Positions 13,120-24,110 of a stretch of 64,000 nucleotides of DNA are shown one piece after another. The notes beneath the pieces are model-generated. The model ran no database searches. It had not been told where the DNA came from and saw only the letters and a list, made by a program, of their open reading frames with translations. A program made the position numbers and the translations under genes. Origin of the DNA: Trichoderma breve (taxonomy: Eukaryota > Ascomycota > Sordariomycetes > Hypocreales > Hypocreaceae). Numbering within the stretch: the stretch's first letter is position 1; each line of letters starts with the position of its first letter. Location of the stretch: the NCBI RefSeq assembly GCF_028502605.1, contig NC_079236.1, positions 1,488,001 through 1,552,000 of the forward strand, in the 5' to 3' direction.

Positions 13120-14624
13120 ATGGAGCAAAATTTCGACGGGCGACCGCCCGTTGTCCCCTCGGCCGCAACCTCCAGCGCGCCCACGCCTCTCCGCCCTGGA
13201 ACCCCCAACACAGATGACAATCGCAACATTTTCGAGGGCACTGACACGGCCTCAAATGCCCCCGGAACTGGGACAAACCCCTTTGTGAGCCCGGATGGCT
13301 CACGGCCTGCTTCCAGCTTTGAGTCGTCCAGTGGTAGCCCCTACGAAGAACGTCCCGGGGTGGGTGGCCAGCGATATTTCCACTCGCGGCTGGTCAAGAA
13401 GGGAGAAATCGAAAAGCCCTGGTTAGAAAAGGTCGATCCCAAGGAGAAATGGGTCACGATAATGCCCCTCCTCGGAATTCTCCTGGGCCTGGCTATTTCC
13501 GGCTTCTTGGTCTGGGACGGCATGCGGAGTGTTGTCCACCACAAGTACTGCCCTGTCTTGGATGAAGACTTCAGCAACGGCCTTGACCCGAGTATTTGGA
13601 CCAAGGAGGTGCAGGTTGGTGGATTTGGGTATGTACTTTGTTTAATAATGTCTCGGCGCAGTGACTTTGCTAATACAGGACGAATAGCAATGGCGAATTC
13701 GAACAGACGACTGGCGGCGATAGCAACGTCTTTGTTGAGAACGGCCATCTTATGATCAAGGCCACTCTCCAAGATGCCAACCTGGTCGAGAAGAACAATG
13801 TCATCAACTTGCTCAAGGACGGTACTTGTACCTCCAAGGACTACTATAGCTGCGTTGCCGCCACCAACACCACCAACGGCAACTCCAGTGTTGTTCCTCC
13901 CACACTATCCGGCCGTATTAACACGTTCAAGGGAGCGAAGATCAAGTATGGCCGTGTTGAGGTCACTGCAAAGCTGCCTGTAGGCGACTGGCTCTGGCCC
14001 GCCATCTGGATGTTGCCAGTCAACGATACCTATGGTCCCTGGCCTTCGTCCGGAGAGATTGATATCATGGAGTCCCGTGGAAACAACCACACCTATTCAC
14101 AAGGCGGCAACAACATTGCTTCATCTGCTCTGCACTGGGGTCCTGACCCCGCCAACGACGCTTGGTGGAAGACCAACAACAAGCGCAAGGCTCTGCACAC
14201 CACTTACAGCGCCGAGTTCAATACCTTTGGTCTTGAGTGGTCGCAGAAGTATCTCTTCACCTACATCAACAGTCGGCTGCTGCAAGTCACCTACACCAAC
14301 TTCAACAAGCCCATGTGGAAGCGAGGCGCTTTCCCCGACTCCACCTCTAACGGCACCAGGCTGGTCGACATCTGGAGCAAGACTGGCCGTGATAACACTC
14401 CATTTGACACAGAATTCTATCTCATCCTGAACCTTGCTGTCGGTGGCACAAACGGCTGGTTTGAAGACGGCCAGTCTGGCAAGCCCTGGTTGGATCACTC
14501 TCCCAACGCCAAGAAAGACTTTTGGAACGCCCGCGACACTTGGTATCCCACTTGGACGCAGCCTCAGCTCGAGGTCAGCCGTGTTGTCATCACTCAGCAA
14601 TGCGATGGCGACGAAGAACTGTGA
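13120..14624 (+). CDS. Membrane-anchored GH16 family glucanase/transglycosidase
   Basis: Two exons (13120-13628 and 13688-14624) give 481 residues. The open frame continues upstream of 13120 but has no ATG, so this is the first usable start. Residues 1-105 are Pro/Ser/Thr-rich and likely disordered. Residues 111-133 form one transmembrane helix (ending in ISGFLVW), followed by a luminal or extracellular GH16 domain. The domain has GFGNGEFEQTT, WPAIWMLP and the catalytic motif E293-I-D295-I-M-E298, where E293 is expected as nucleophile and E298 as acid/base. This type II topology is typical of fungal wall GH16 proteins acting on beta-1,3 or beta-1,3/1,4-glucan. Whether it hydrolyses or transfers glucan cannot be told from sequence. 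It lacks the longer Kre6/Skn1 N-terminal layout. NTT/NGT-type N-glycosylation sites are present. Confidence 0.9.
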
Positions 14625-17600
14625 GCTACAAGCATGACTACTACTGCACTTGTTGCCGCAAGAGAAATGCAGCTCAACTTCATCTATACTTTGATGACAT
14701 CACAGGCAACCATAGACGCGCGGATGAAAAATGGTGTAACTTTTTTTATTTTTGCAAAAATTATCGGGTATCTGCATGGAAAGATTTTTTTACGAATGAA
14801 GACTACAGTAACTTCAGGTAATAGGGATGGATGGTATATTTGGCTATTAGATGCGCAATCAGTGCTACCAGGCGTTTGAATTGAATATCCACTGATTTTC
14901 ATATTATTATTTTAAAAAGACTCCCGTAATTTCGTGATATCAACTACGTATACATGCCAAAGCGTTGTTTAGCTTCACTTTACTGAAAACTGCATGGGCT
15001 ACAAGTTTGGAGTGTTTCTGGATACAACGCCCAGCCAGCTATGAGTCTCAATACCAAATGCAGAAATAGCCAGCTCGCTTGCATGTAGGTAGACACGGCA
15101 CGTTGATGCGGTGTAGAAACCAACTGGAAACAGGGGCGGGAAATATTCCTAATTCGAGAAAGGCGCCCATCTCTGTTGGCAGATGACGTGCGATATTTTC
15201 TCTCTCTGAATACCAAGAATATTGGATGGCTCTGCATGATTCATTTGTAAGGCTGCATATACCCTGGAGTGGGCTGCAGCACATATCACATATTTGGATG
15301 GAAGAGAGGAGACAGAGAGAGCCCTTGCCGTTAATGTTGGCTTTCAATAGTGTGAAGTATCTGCTATCTCCCGTCTTCTGGGTCACTATTTGATTTGGGA
15401 CCCGAGATGCTGGATGGCGGATATCCACAGATAGGTACAAGCAGCTGCCCATGTTGATAGCCTCGTTGCTCCCTACATTCGGTGTGATAAATTCACGGTA
15501 ACGTACATGTGCGTGGCCGGTACAAGGTGCTGCATGAAGCTGAAAACAGGGATGTAGATAAGGCTGAAATGCAAAGTAAGCAGAATTGGGCTCTCTTTCT
15601 GTCTTTCTTTCTTTCTCGTCCACAAGGAGATCAACGTGGTGTCTGGAAAGGTCGATGCTCTTTTTGCTGCCTGTTGCAGATTGTTGTCTTATCTGCCGCC
15701 CGTGGCTTTTGAGGCAATCTCAACAATAGATTGGAACTGAAACCTGCATTATCGTCCGTCTTACCGCCACACACACCCATCAAACAGGTACGAAAACGCC
15801 GTTGATATCATTGCCCAACCACAAGGATGGGATTTTCTTGCTAACTGACAGCTATCCAATACCAGGCCAGCCGATCATCTTTTAGTGGCGGACACTACAC
15901 AAAGGGGGAGGGGGCGTGGGCGTGTGTGCTGGGGATATCTTCCGAATGGTTGTAGTAGGATTTATGCCCCATTCGACTCATTCTTGTTGTTCTTCCTCCT
16001 CGTCTTCAGCCGCAAAGACTGCAATATTTTTCGGATACTAATCTCGTTTTCGTTCTAATAACTGCATTGTACTTTCAGTCGTGTATGTGCATATAACTGA
16101 CAAGTCGTTTGTTCTCTTGGGCCGGAACTACCGGTGCTGCAGCAATATATTGATCTAATGTGCGGCGATGCATGAACACGTTTCAATGTGTAAGGATCTT
16201 TTTGTCAAGGAGGTTTCCTAACTGGGAGCTGGATGCGGTATGGACAGCACGAACAAGTCTACGGGCATGTTTATGCTATTACATATCCAGCATATTGGCT
16301 TAGGGGCTTGCATGAGGACGGAGTTGACGATTATGTGATTTGCTTAGCGAATTCAATAAAACGCAGCCACAACGGAGAGAAATGCCATGGTGTGGTTGGG
16401 CTGAAGGTACTCATCGGTTACAATGGCGTTTAATTGCAACCATGTCCTTTTGCTGTTGGTGAGTGGTAGCACAAGTACAGGCATATGATGTCTGTTCAAG
16501 GGTTGGCTGGTCCAAGTGTACGAGTACATGAGTGATGTGTTGACGTGGCTATCCGATGATTGTGATCCCCCAATTTCTCGGAGATGCCCAGGATGGTTGC
16601 ACGGATACGCAGAGAGAATGATGGCTACGGCGGCTACGGGGGGTGTACTTGATGAGCAAATATATGAAGCTGAATGCCGTGGGAACGAGCCGTTTGCTCA
16701 GCCACGGGTTTCCGTATCAGGTGCTGGCCTGGTTATTCCGTGATGAGTAAGTGTTTGCGCCGTGACAAGTAAGGGGGCGGCTGGTAAAGCCTATTATAAC
16801 AACATTTCAAGTGTGGCTTTCTTGGCTCATGAAAGGGAGATTGTCGTGGCGTTTAGACGGCGCATGGCAGCGGCATGGAAGCATCCAAAGCAACCAGACG
16901 TTCCAAGGAGGCGTTAGCCAAGACCCTTATTGCAGGAGAAGCAAAGTATACAGCATTTAGCGCTCTGGATAGTGTAAGTCGTGATGGTGAGAAGGTGGTA
17001 GCATTGAGGCCAGCCGGTCCTTGATGCAATTACTACACATTGGAGTGGCCCCGATTATTGCCCTATAGACGTGAAGTCTGTGTACATACAGCTTCAATAT
17101 TACTACCCTAGTAGTTACATTCGAACTACCAAGTAATCAGGTAGTAGGAGCTAGCTTACTGAATTGACACAGTTGGCTGCTCTCACAACGGCGTTCAGCT
17201 GCCTCCCTTGGGGTTCAACCAACGGCCACGTGCACACAGGTTTGAGAAATGATTTGCAGGCTTTGACAAATACCAATCAGCCTGGTCGGTAAAAATCTGC
17301 AAATACTACCGTTCCGGACGGACGGTACTGAGCTCGCGTATGTGTTGTGTGGGAAGGGCAACAAAGGAGTTGCGCTGTAAGTTGAGACCATGTCAATGCC
17401 CAGGTGCAACTATGCAAACAGAACGGAGAATTTACCCACCCAAAAGTGGAAATACGAAGCCGCGATGGAGAGCTGCCCAAAAATAGCTTCTAGTGCATGG
17501 ACCAAGTGCATGTTCCGTGCCATTATGCGCAACAACGCATTCGCTCAGGTCCTTTACAGCCTCTGATTTGCAGGCCGACGCACTCGCCACCCACCACAAG

Positions 17601-20438
17601 CCTGCGGATACGGTGCCTGTGGCACTCACGATAGGCCTCGTTTAAGTCAAAGGAGGGACTCGAGCCGTCCAAGCAGCCATCGCCTCTTCCCTAGCAACCC
17701 TTACTTCTGCAGGGCCGGTCTTTGCTTTTTCCTCGCAAGCCTCGTAGCCAAATCCCACGGAATGGGCCGGCGTAGCACTACTGTACGAGGGAGCACCGTA
17801 CTCGTACGTTCTCGACTTGTGCAAGGGGTACGGAGCTTCGAGGGGACGGGCTGGCCATCTTTGCTTTTTGGATGCGCTGCTGCGGTGGCGCTGGCCGTGC
17901 GTGTGTGGTTGTCCTGAATCTGGCGTGCAGCTGGGAGCGATCCAATCGGGCATCAGGAACTCGACTCTGTTATCTTTGGTGGCCTTGACGCCATGGAGCT
18001 ATCGACGGATTGCATTTTTCCTCATGCCTGGCTGACCGGCCCTCTTCGTAGTCTGCTGCTGGCATCATGCATTAGGTACATGTAGAGTTGGACGGGCTTG
18101 CAATCTTGCCGGAGTCTCACAGATTCGATGCGATACGCTCTCTCGCGCCATCTGCCTGGCCGATAAGACGGAGCCACGAGTGCCGGGAGACTTGTCTGGC
18201 CCTAATGTTCCGAGCCGGGTGCCGCGGATTGTGTCAGCCACAGCTTTTGGTCGATGATGATGGCATTTCAGGCGAGTGCAAGATGCAGCTATCTGGCGCT
18301 AGAAGGAGTAGCTTGGAGATACTGTTCCGCACTCGTCGCCGCTTTAAGGGTGGTTTTGGCTGGCAGAAAACGAGGGCCCACAAGTCGCTCGCTAGGGTTC
18401 CCACAAAGGCCACCAGCTTTTCAAAGGTTTCTTTTTTCTGCCATTCTGTCAAATCTCACGCCCCCCCTGGACTTTTTGCGCTTCCACTTGAACGTAAATT
18501 TGCACCCCGGGCATCGAACGGGCGATTCGCCGAGGAACCCAGAGAGCGGGCACGGACTGAATCCATCTCTGGAAAAACGAAGTCAAAGCAATCAACTCCA
18601 CTCAGACTATCTCCCGTCCCAGGGCTGCGAGGACGTGTTGTCGCCATTGGCAGTGGCAAGCCATTGAGTTTGCAGTCGCCCGCTCCAAGCGCTATCCAGG
18701 AACAGGCTCAGGCACAGGACAGGCACAAATAAGCTGGTTCCAACTCTATGGGGTCAGCCAAGGCCCTTGGGGGCGCTAAGCGGGGAGAAGAATGTCCGTA
18801 TTACCGGCTTGGTCTTCGTGACAGCTGCTTTTGACTGTACGAATCCACAGCTATTGTGACCATGCCGGCGGTTGTTTGGGTCATGGACTAAAAGCTGTGG
18901 CCGAGGTAAACAGCGAGAGAAGCTTTGTCCTGGAACAAGGGAAAAGGCTATTCCCAATGGTCAGCACCAGCGGCTGCGGGCATTCACAACAAACTGTACT
19001 TGGGCTCGTGCGGGAGCAAAGGGCATAAACGAACTGCCATTTACAGGCCGCCAAGAAGCACCTACAGGCATCAGGGTCCGGTCAAAGTTCACGGTTAGGC
19101 CAGGGGGAAGGCTGGGCCAGCAATGTCTGTCATGACGGACTCTTGGATATTGTTCAGATTACTGAGCAAGGGTACGGATATGTGTTACTTGTACTGAGTG
19201 GTACTTTGTGCGAAGCCCTCGACCCGAGAAAAACGTGGGCGGTGGTCCGGGACCCATGAGGAAATGTTTCTCGCAACAACCCACTCATTGTTAACCACGA
19301 GGGGCCGTAGCATCGGTCTAGGATCACCTGCTCCGTATTGGAACCTGGTGTCTCTGCAGTGAGGGCTCAATCTGTTGTCTATCTGCTTGTACCTCTCTTT
19401 GACCAGCCGTCCTGCTTCGTTGCCGAATATTGGGCATCAACTCACGCCAGGGCCTTCGTTTACTCGCCGGTATCTTGGCCCGTCCTCTTCGCTATCGTAT
19501 CGTTCCGACTGCTACGAGTGTCCTGCGGCCTGGAGTGGCGTCCAAACGGATGCCAATTCCCATCAGCTCGCTCTTGTTGCTCAACATGCCATGCCCACTC
19601 CCTCTGCAGCACCTTGGCGCATAAGAGCTGCAGCTTGATGCGCTTGCAACCTTGCATTCCCAACCACACCCCCTCCCCCCTTGCTCCCTTGATCAAACTC
19701 TGTCGTCTTTCTTTTTCCTGCTCTCAGCTTCAGCTCATGAGGGTGTTGATTTTGCCCACCATGCCCACCAGACCGAGAGATCGAGCGGGAGCCACCGATC
19801 GGGATGCTTTGAGAGTCCAGCCCACCAATTTTCTTAGACTGCCACATGCCCTGGCCTGATCTCATCCCTAGTCCATCATCCGCGATTACATCGTCGCCAG
19901 CGGCCTTGCTTCACTCCCCCACCCTCTCCCCCAACTCATACTTCTTTGCGTCGTCGCACCTCTTTATCATCTCCTCTCTCTGCCCTTCCCTCCCCTCGCT
20001 CATCAAGACCGCAGACGTTGCGTTCTCGGCCAATATTGCATAAGTGGACAAGGTGTTCGGGCATTGCCTTCGTTTTTGGTCCACACCACACTCACTTATA
20101 GTCGCTCTTCTCAACACCGTTCGTTACTTGAGGAGTTTGACCTTGTTGCCTAGGGGTTTGCTCTCCATGTTGCAGTAGCATAACTTGTTTCTTTATAATA
20201 TCAAAACTCCACGCTATCAGTTTTGTCAATCACAATCACTTGCACGACGCTGCTGTATCAAGAGGTGGGCATCATTACCAGAAGTTTTACATCTACACGA
20301 AGACAGATTTGATAGGGTTTCCTATCTGACTCTTCAAAACCCCCTTGAGAGGGCTTGGGACTTGGATAGGCCCATTGCCTGGGGAACTCGAGCTTGAATA
20401 CGTCACATTCACAGCGTCTTCATTTCATACCAGTCAAG
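14625..20438. other. 5.8-kb gene-free region upstream of the GT2 gene
   Basis: No supported gene. The longest frames (about 191 codons on minus near 15.0-15.6 kb and 214 codons on plus near 18.1-18.7 kb) begin with non-ATG codons and have no recognisable domains. TACGAGTA occurs at 16519 and its complement TACTCGTA at 17799. The 400 bp before the GT2 start are pyrimidine-rich, as in a fungal promoter or leader. Confidence 0.5.
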
Positions 20439-23207
20439 ATGGGTATCACGAGCTATTTCAAGGCCAGCACCAAAAAGGCTGAGCAGGAAACGGCTGCACC
20501 GCCGGCGCCGCCAGCCAAACCGGTTGCTCCTCCTCGATTACAGCAAGAAACTCGGCAGTCGATAATGTCAGAAAAGCCCCCTTCATCAGTTTCTGGAAAC
20601 GACATGGATCTCCAGCCTCCCACTCCCAGATTCCACTCCCGGCCACAGTCCAGCTCTGGCAGGTCTACGCCGTCAATGCAGAGCTCCATGTTCCTTGATG
20701 ATATCAAGCACGAGGTCATGGTCAACTACCTGTACCAGCAGCAGTGTTCTCAGCTCTGGGTCAGCGATGGATCCGGAGAGATTGAGGGTGTTTTGCTCCG
20801 CAAGACTCGAGGTCACTACATGGCCTGCCCTCCTCAATTGGCCAGCTCTCCCTTTGCATTGGCATGCGCTGCTCTCAATGTCCAATGTGCCATGACGGTC
20901 AATTCCCGTGTTATCAAGACTTTCTTGCAATGGTCTCCTGACGCCGTCGATGTGCCCCTCATGAACGGCCTGCGCGTCCAAATTCTCCCTACGATTGATG
21001 ATTTGCCGCGTGCTCGTAAATACCAGTTTGCTGCCTTCGTCGCGTCTGAGGGCCTGCTGATTGTTTGGGATGACGACGCTCTTCATCTGGTCGCACGTGC
21101 CAAGGCCATTGAATCTGAGCTCATGGAGCTGGTCTGGAAGGCTGGCAACCCTGACGAAGAAGCCGAAGATGAGAAGAGAGCGCAGCCTGTCGCCGAAGTC
21201 GAAATTGATGAAGAGAGTGGTGAGATTAAGCCCGAAAAGCGACCTATTCATCTCCAGAACACGGTCCTCGTGTCTCTAACTCTTGTCCTGGTTACTGTTT
21301 CCCTTGGTGCTGCCTGGAGGCAGCTGGCCATTGAGGTTTCCGTCGACAGCACCTACATTCGTCTTGCACTCGTTGCCCTGGCTCCGGTTCAAATCTTCTT
21401 CACCCTCTTCTTTGCTCAAGTCATTGTCGGTTGTTTGGCTCAGATCTTTGGCCCCATTCGCCAACTCACAATCAACTCCAAGTTTTACTCTGCCCGGCCT
21501 CCGCCGCGTCTGCAGTCGGCCATTCTCCCCCACGTCACTATTCAGTGCCCCGTCTACAAAGAAGGTCTGCAGGGTGTCATTATGCCAACAGTCAAGTCCA
21601 TCAAGCAGGCCATGTCCACCTATGAACTTCAAGGTGGCTCCGCAAACATGTTCATCAACGACGACGGTTTGCAGCTCATCTCGGAAGAGGATCGTCTGGC
21701 TCGTATTGAATTCTACGCCGACAACAGTATCGGCTGGGTCGCTCGCCCGAAGCACGGAGAGAACGGCTTTACCCGCAAGGGCAAGTTCAAGAAGGCTTCC
21801 AACATGAACTTTGCGCTCATGATTTCCTGCAAGGTTGAGGAGAAGCTTCAAGCAATTGAACGTCCCCCCGAATGGAGCCAAAATGACGAGGCTTTGGCAT
21901 ACGAGGAGGCTCTTAAGGAAGTCCTCGAAGCTGATGGCCGTGCCTGGGCTGATGGTAACATCCGCATGGGAGACTACATTCTGCTGATTGACTCTGATAC
22001 TCGTGTTCCCGCTGATTGCTTGCTCGATGCCGTTTCTGAGATGGAACAATCGCCTGATGTTGGTATCATGCAATTTTCCTCTGGTGTCATGCAGGTTGTC
22101 CACACTTACTTTGAGAACGGTATCACTTTCTTCACCAACCTCATCTACTCTGCCATCCGATACACTGTGTCCAACGGTGACGTTGCTCCCTTTGTCGGCC
22201 ACAATGCCATCCTTCGTTGGTCTGCCATCCAGCAGGTTGCCTACCAGGACGAAGACGGATACGACAAGTTCTGGTCGGAAAGCCACGTCTCGGAAGATTT
22301 CGACATGTCGCTTCGTCTGCAGGTTAACGGCTACATCATTCGGTTGGCTGCTTGGGCTGGTGAAGGCTTCAAGGAAGGTGTGTCTTTGACCGTCTACGAC
22401 GAGCTTGCCCGATGGGAAAAGTACGCCTATGGTTGCAATGAGCTACTGTTCCACCCCATTCGAACCTGGCTCTGGCGCGGTCCCTTTACGCCTCTGTTCC
22501 GCCGTTTCTTGTTTTCCAACATTCGCTTTACGTCCAAGATTACCGTCATCTCCTACATTGGTACCTACTATGCCATTGGAGCTGCCTGGATCTTGACTGT
22601 GGTCAACTACTTTGTCATGGGCTGGTACAACGGCTACTTGGACAAGTACTACATCGACTCGTGGCAGGTCTGGTTCTCCATCATTATTGTGTTCAACGGC
22701 CTTGGTAACATTGCCCTTGCTGTCATGCGCTACCGTGTTGGTGAGCGTGGTCTGCTGTACGCCCTGTTTGAGAACTTTATGTGGACTCTCATGTTGGCCA
22801 TTTTCCTCGGTGGCTTGTCATTGCACGTCAGCCAGGCTCTGTTGGCTCACATGTTTGAGATTAACATGACATGGGGTGCCACTGCCAAGGAAGCCGAGTT
22901 TTCAAACTTCTTTATTGAGGTTCCCAAGGTCTTGAAGAAGGTTAGTTTTCCCCCCTTAAAGCAACATAGCTTGCTATATGGTTCAGCGTATAAAATTTAC
23001 TAACACTTCATTTTACAGTTCAAATTCTCTATGATCTTCTCACTGATCTTTATTATCGGCATGATCCTTCTCGCTCAGGCGCCGTTTGTCCCTTATGACT
23101 GGCAAATCAAGGACTTTGTCGCCATCCTGCCCATGGCCACCGTTGCCGCTAGTCACTTCCTTCTGCCGCTGGCCTTGAACCCTGCCCTCATGACCTTCTC
23201 ATGGTAA
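20439..23207 (+). CDS. Family 2 glycosyltransferase, membrane polysaccharide synthase
   Basis: Two exons (20439-22940 and 23019-23207) give 896 residues. The open frame runs further upstream but without an ATG, so the MGITSYFKAS start is used. Residues 1-80 are Pro/Ser-rich. Two hydrophobic segments (about 270-335) precede a processive GT2 catalytic core with INDDGLQ (about 406), DSDTR (about 518), a SEDFDMSLRL motif (about 618) and ELARWEKYAYG (about 656) in the place of the usual QxxRW. At least five C-terminal membrane helices follow, the last two in exon 2. This fits the fungal GT2 group that includes ZtGT2/FgGT2, which is needed for hyphal growth on surfaces; that link is from memory of the family. 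It acts at the plasma membrane on a UDP-sugar, but the polymer is unknown. It is not a classical chitin synthase. Confidence 0.88.
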
Positions 23208-24110
23208 ATGGACATGTTGGAACTCATACCGCAAGAAAAAAACAGATAAAAAAAACAGAAGACTATACATCACATTTATAGACGGGAGGCATTGTCCCCC
23301 ACTCAGTGGCCAAGCACAAGCTTTAATCCCACATCCATTTCCCCCCATTCTATCAATTCTCCATGAAAAGAAACGGATCGAGTTGTTTTACAATTTTTGC
23401 TTTTGCTTTTTATTCCCTTGTTTTTTCACGTATGATCTATGATCTTGGTCACAAGTCATAATGTTAGATTCTTAAATGTTAATACTGCGAGGTTTGGAGG
23501 CTAAACTGTTACGAAGGCTTGGGATGGGATATTATTTACGACTTTTTGGGTATTTGGGAGGGGGGGGTTTTACAATGGGATATGACGGTTATGGGAACGA
23601 TAGTAGGGGAATTAAAGGTGGTGGATAGCTTAGCTTGGGCTAGTTATAGGATAAGGTAGTAATAGGATAATACGAGATTGTCCTTTTCAATATTGCAGTC
23701 ACTCTAATGCTGATACTTGTGTGGATGGATCTGAGAAGATTAGATATGTTGTTCTATTAGAGCTTCACAACAGTCTATACGATTCATAAGAATGAAAATT
23801 CCCAAAGACAAGATGAATGAAAAGAAAGAAAGAAAATCCATCTATGTAACCCATAAACGCCTCTATGCCTCTTCATCTCAAAAGTCATGCACCAGACCCT
23901 TCCATCATCTCGTCCATCTATCCAAGTCGTTTTGTTCCACAGCTCTACCAGACGCTATAACACATAGATTCATGCCAAAACTTTAAAAACCCAAACCCAA
24001 AAGCTGGCAATCTGCGTCTCTCTAAATAATAATCTTCAATAGTAAGAAAGAAAAAAAAAGCAAAACTTTTCTCATCTCGAGCGGCTTCATCATAAGGTGC
24101 CTCTCATAAT
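23208..24110. other. Intergenic region between convergent GT2 and ABC-F genes
   Basis: AT-rich with no gene. It contains both 3' UTRs. A 9-G run lies near 23562. Short frames here are low complexity. Confidence 0.5.

Noticed and set aside
15048..15623. 191-codon minus-strand open frame
   Set aside because: Begins with GTG, has no domain-like features and no splice partner; consistent with a chance frame in a long intergenic region.
17215..17230. GGGGTTCAACC resembling a tRNA T-arm
   Set aside because: No matching acceptor stem or anticodon arm upstream; no tRNA could be folded here.
18088..18732. 214-codon plus-strand open frame
   Set aside because: Begins with TTG and the translation is Arg/Ser/Pro-rich without recognisable motifs.
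21276..22286. 336-codon frame antisense to the GT2 gene
   Set aside because: A shadow of the strongly biased GT2 coding sequence; the sense frame has the conserved motifs.
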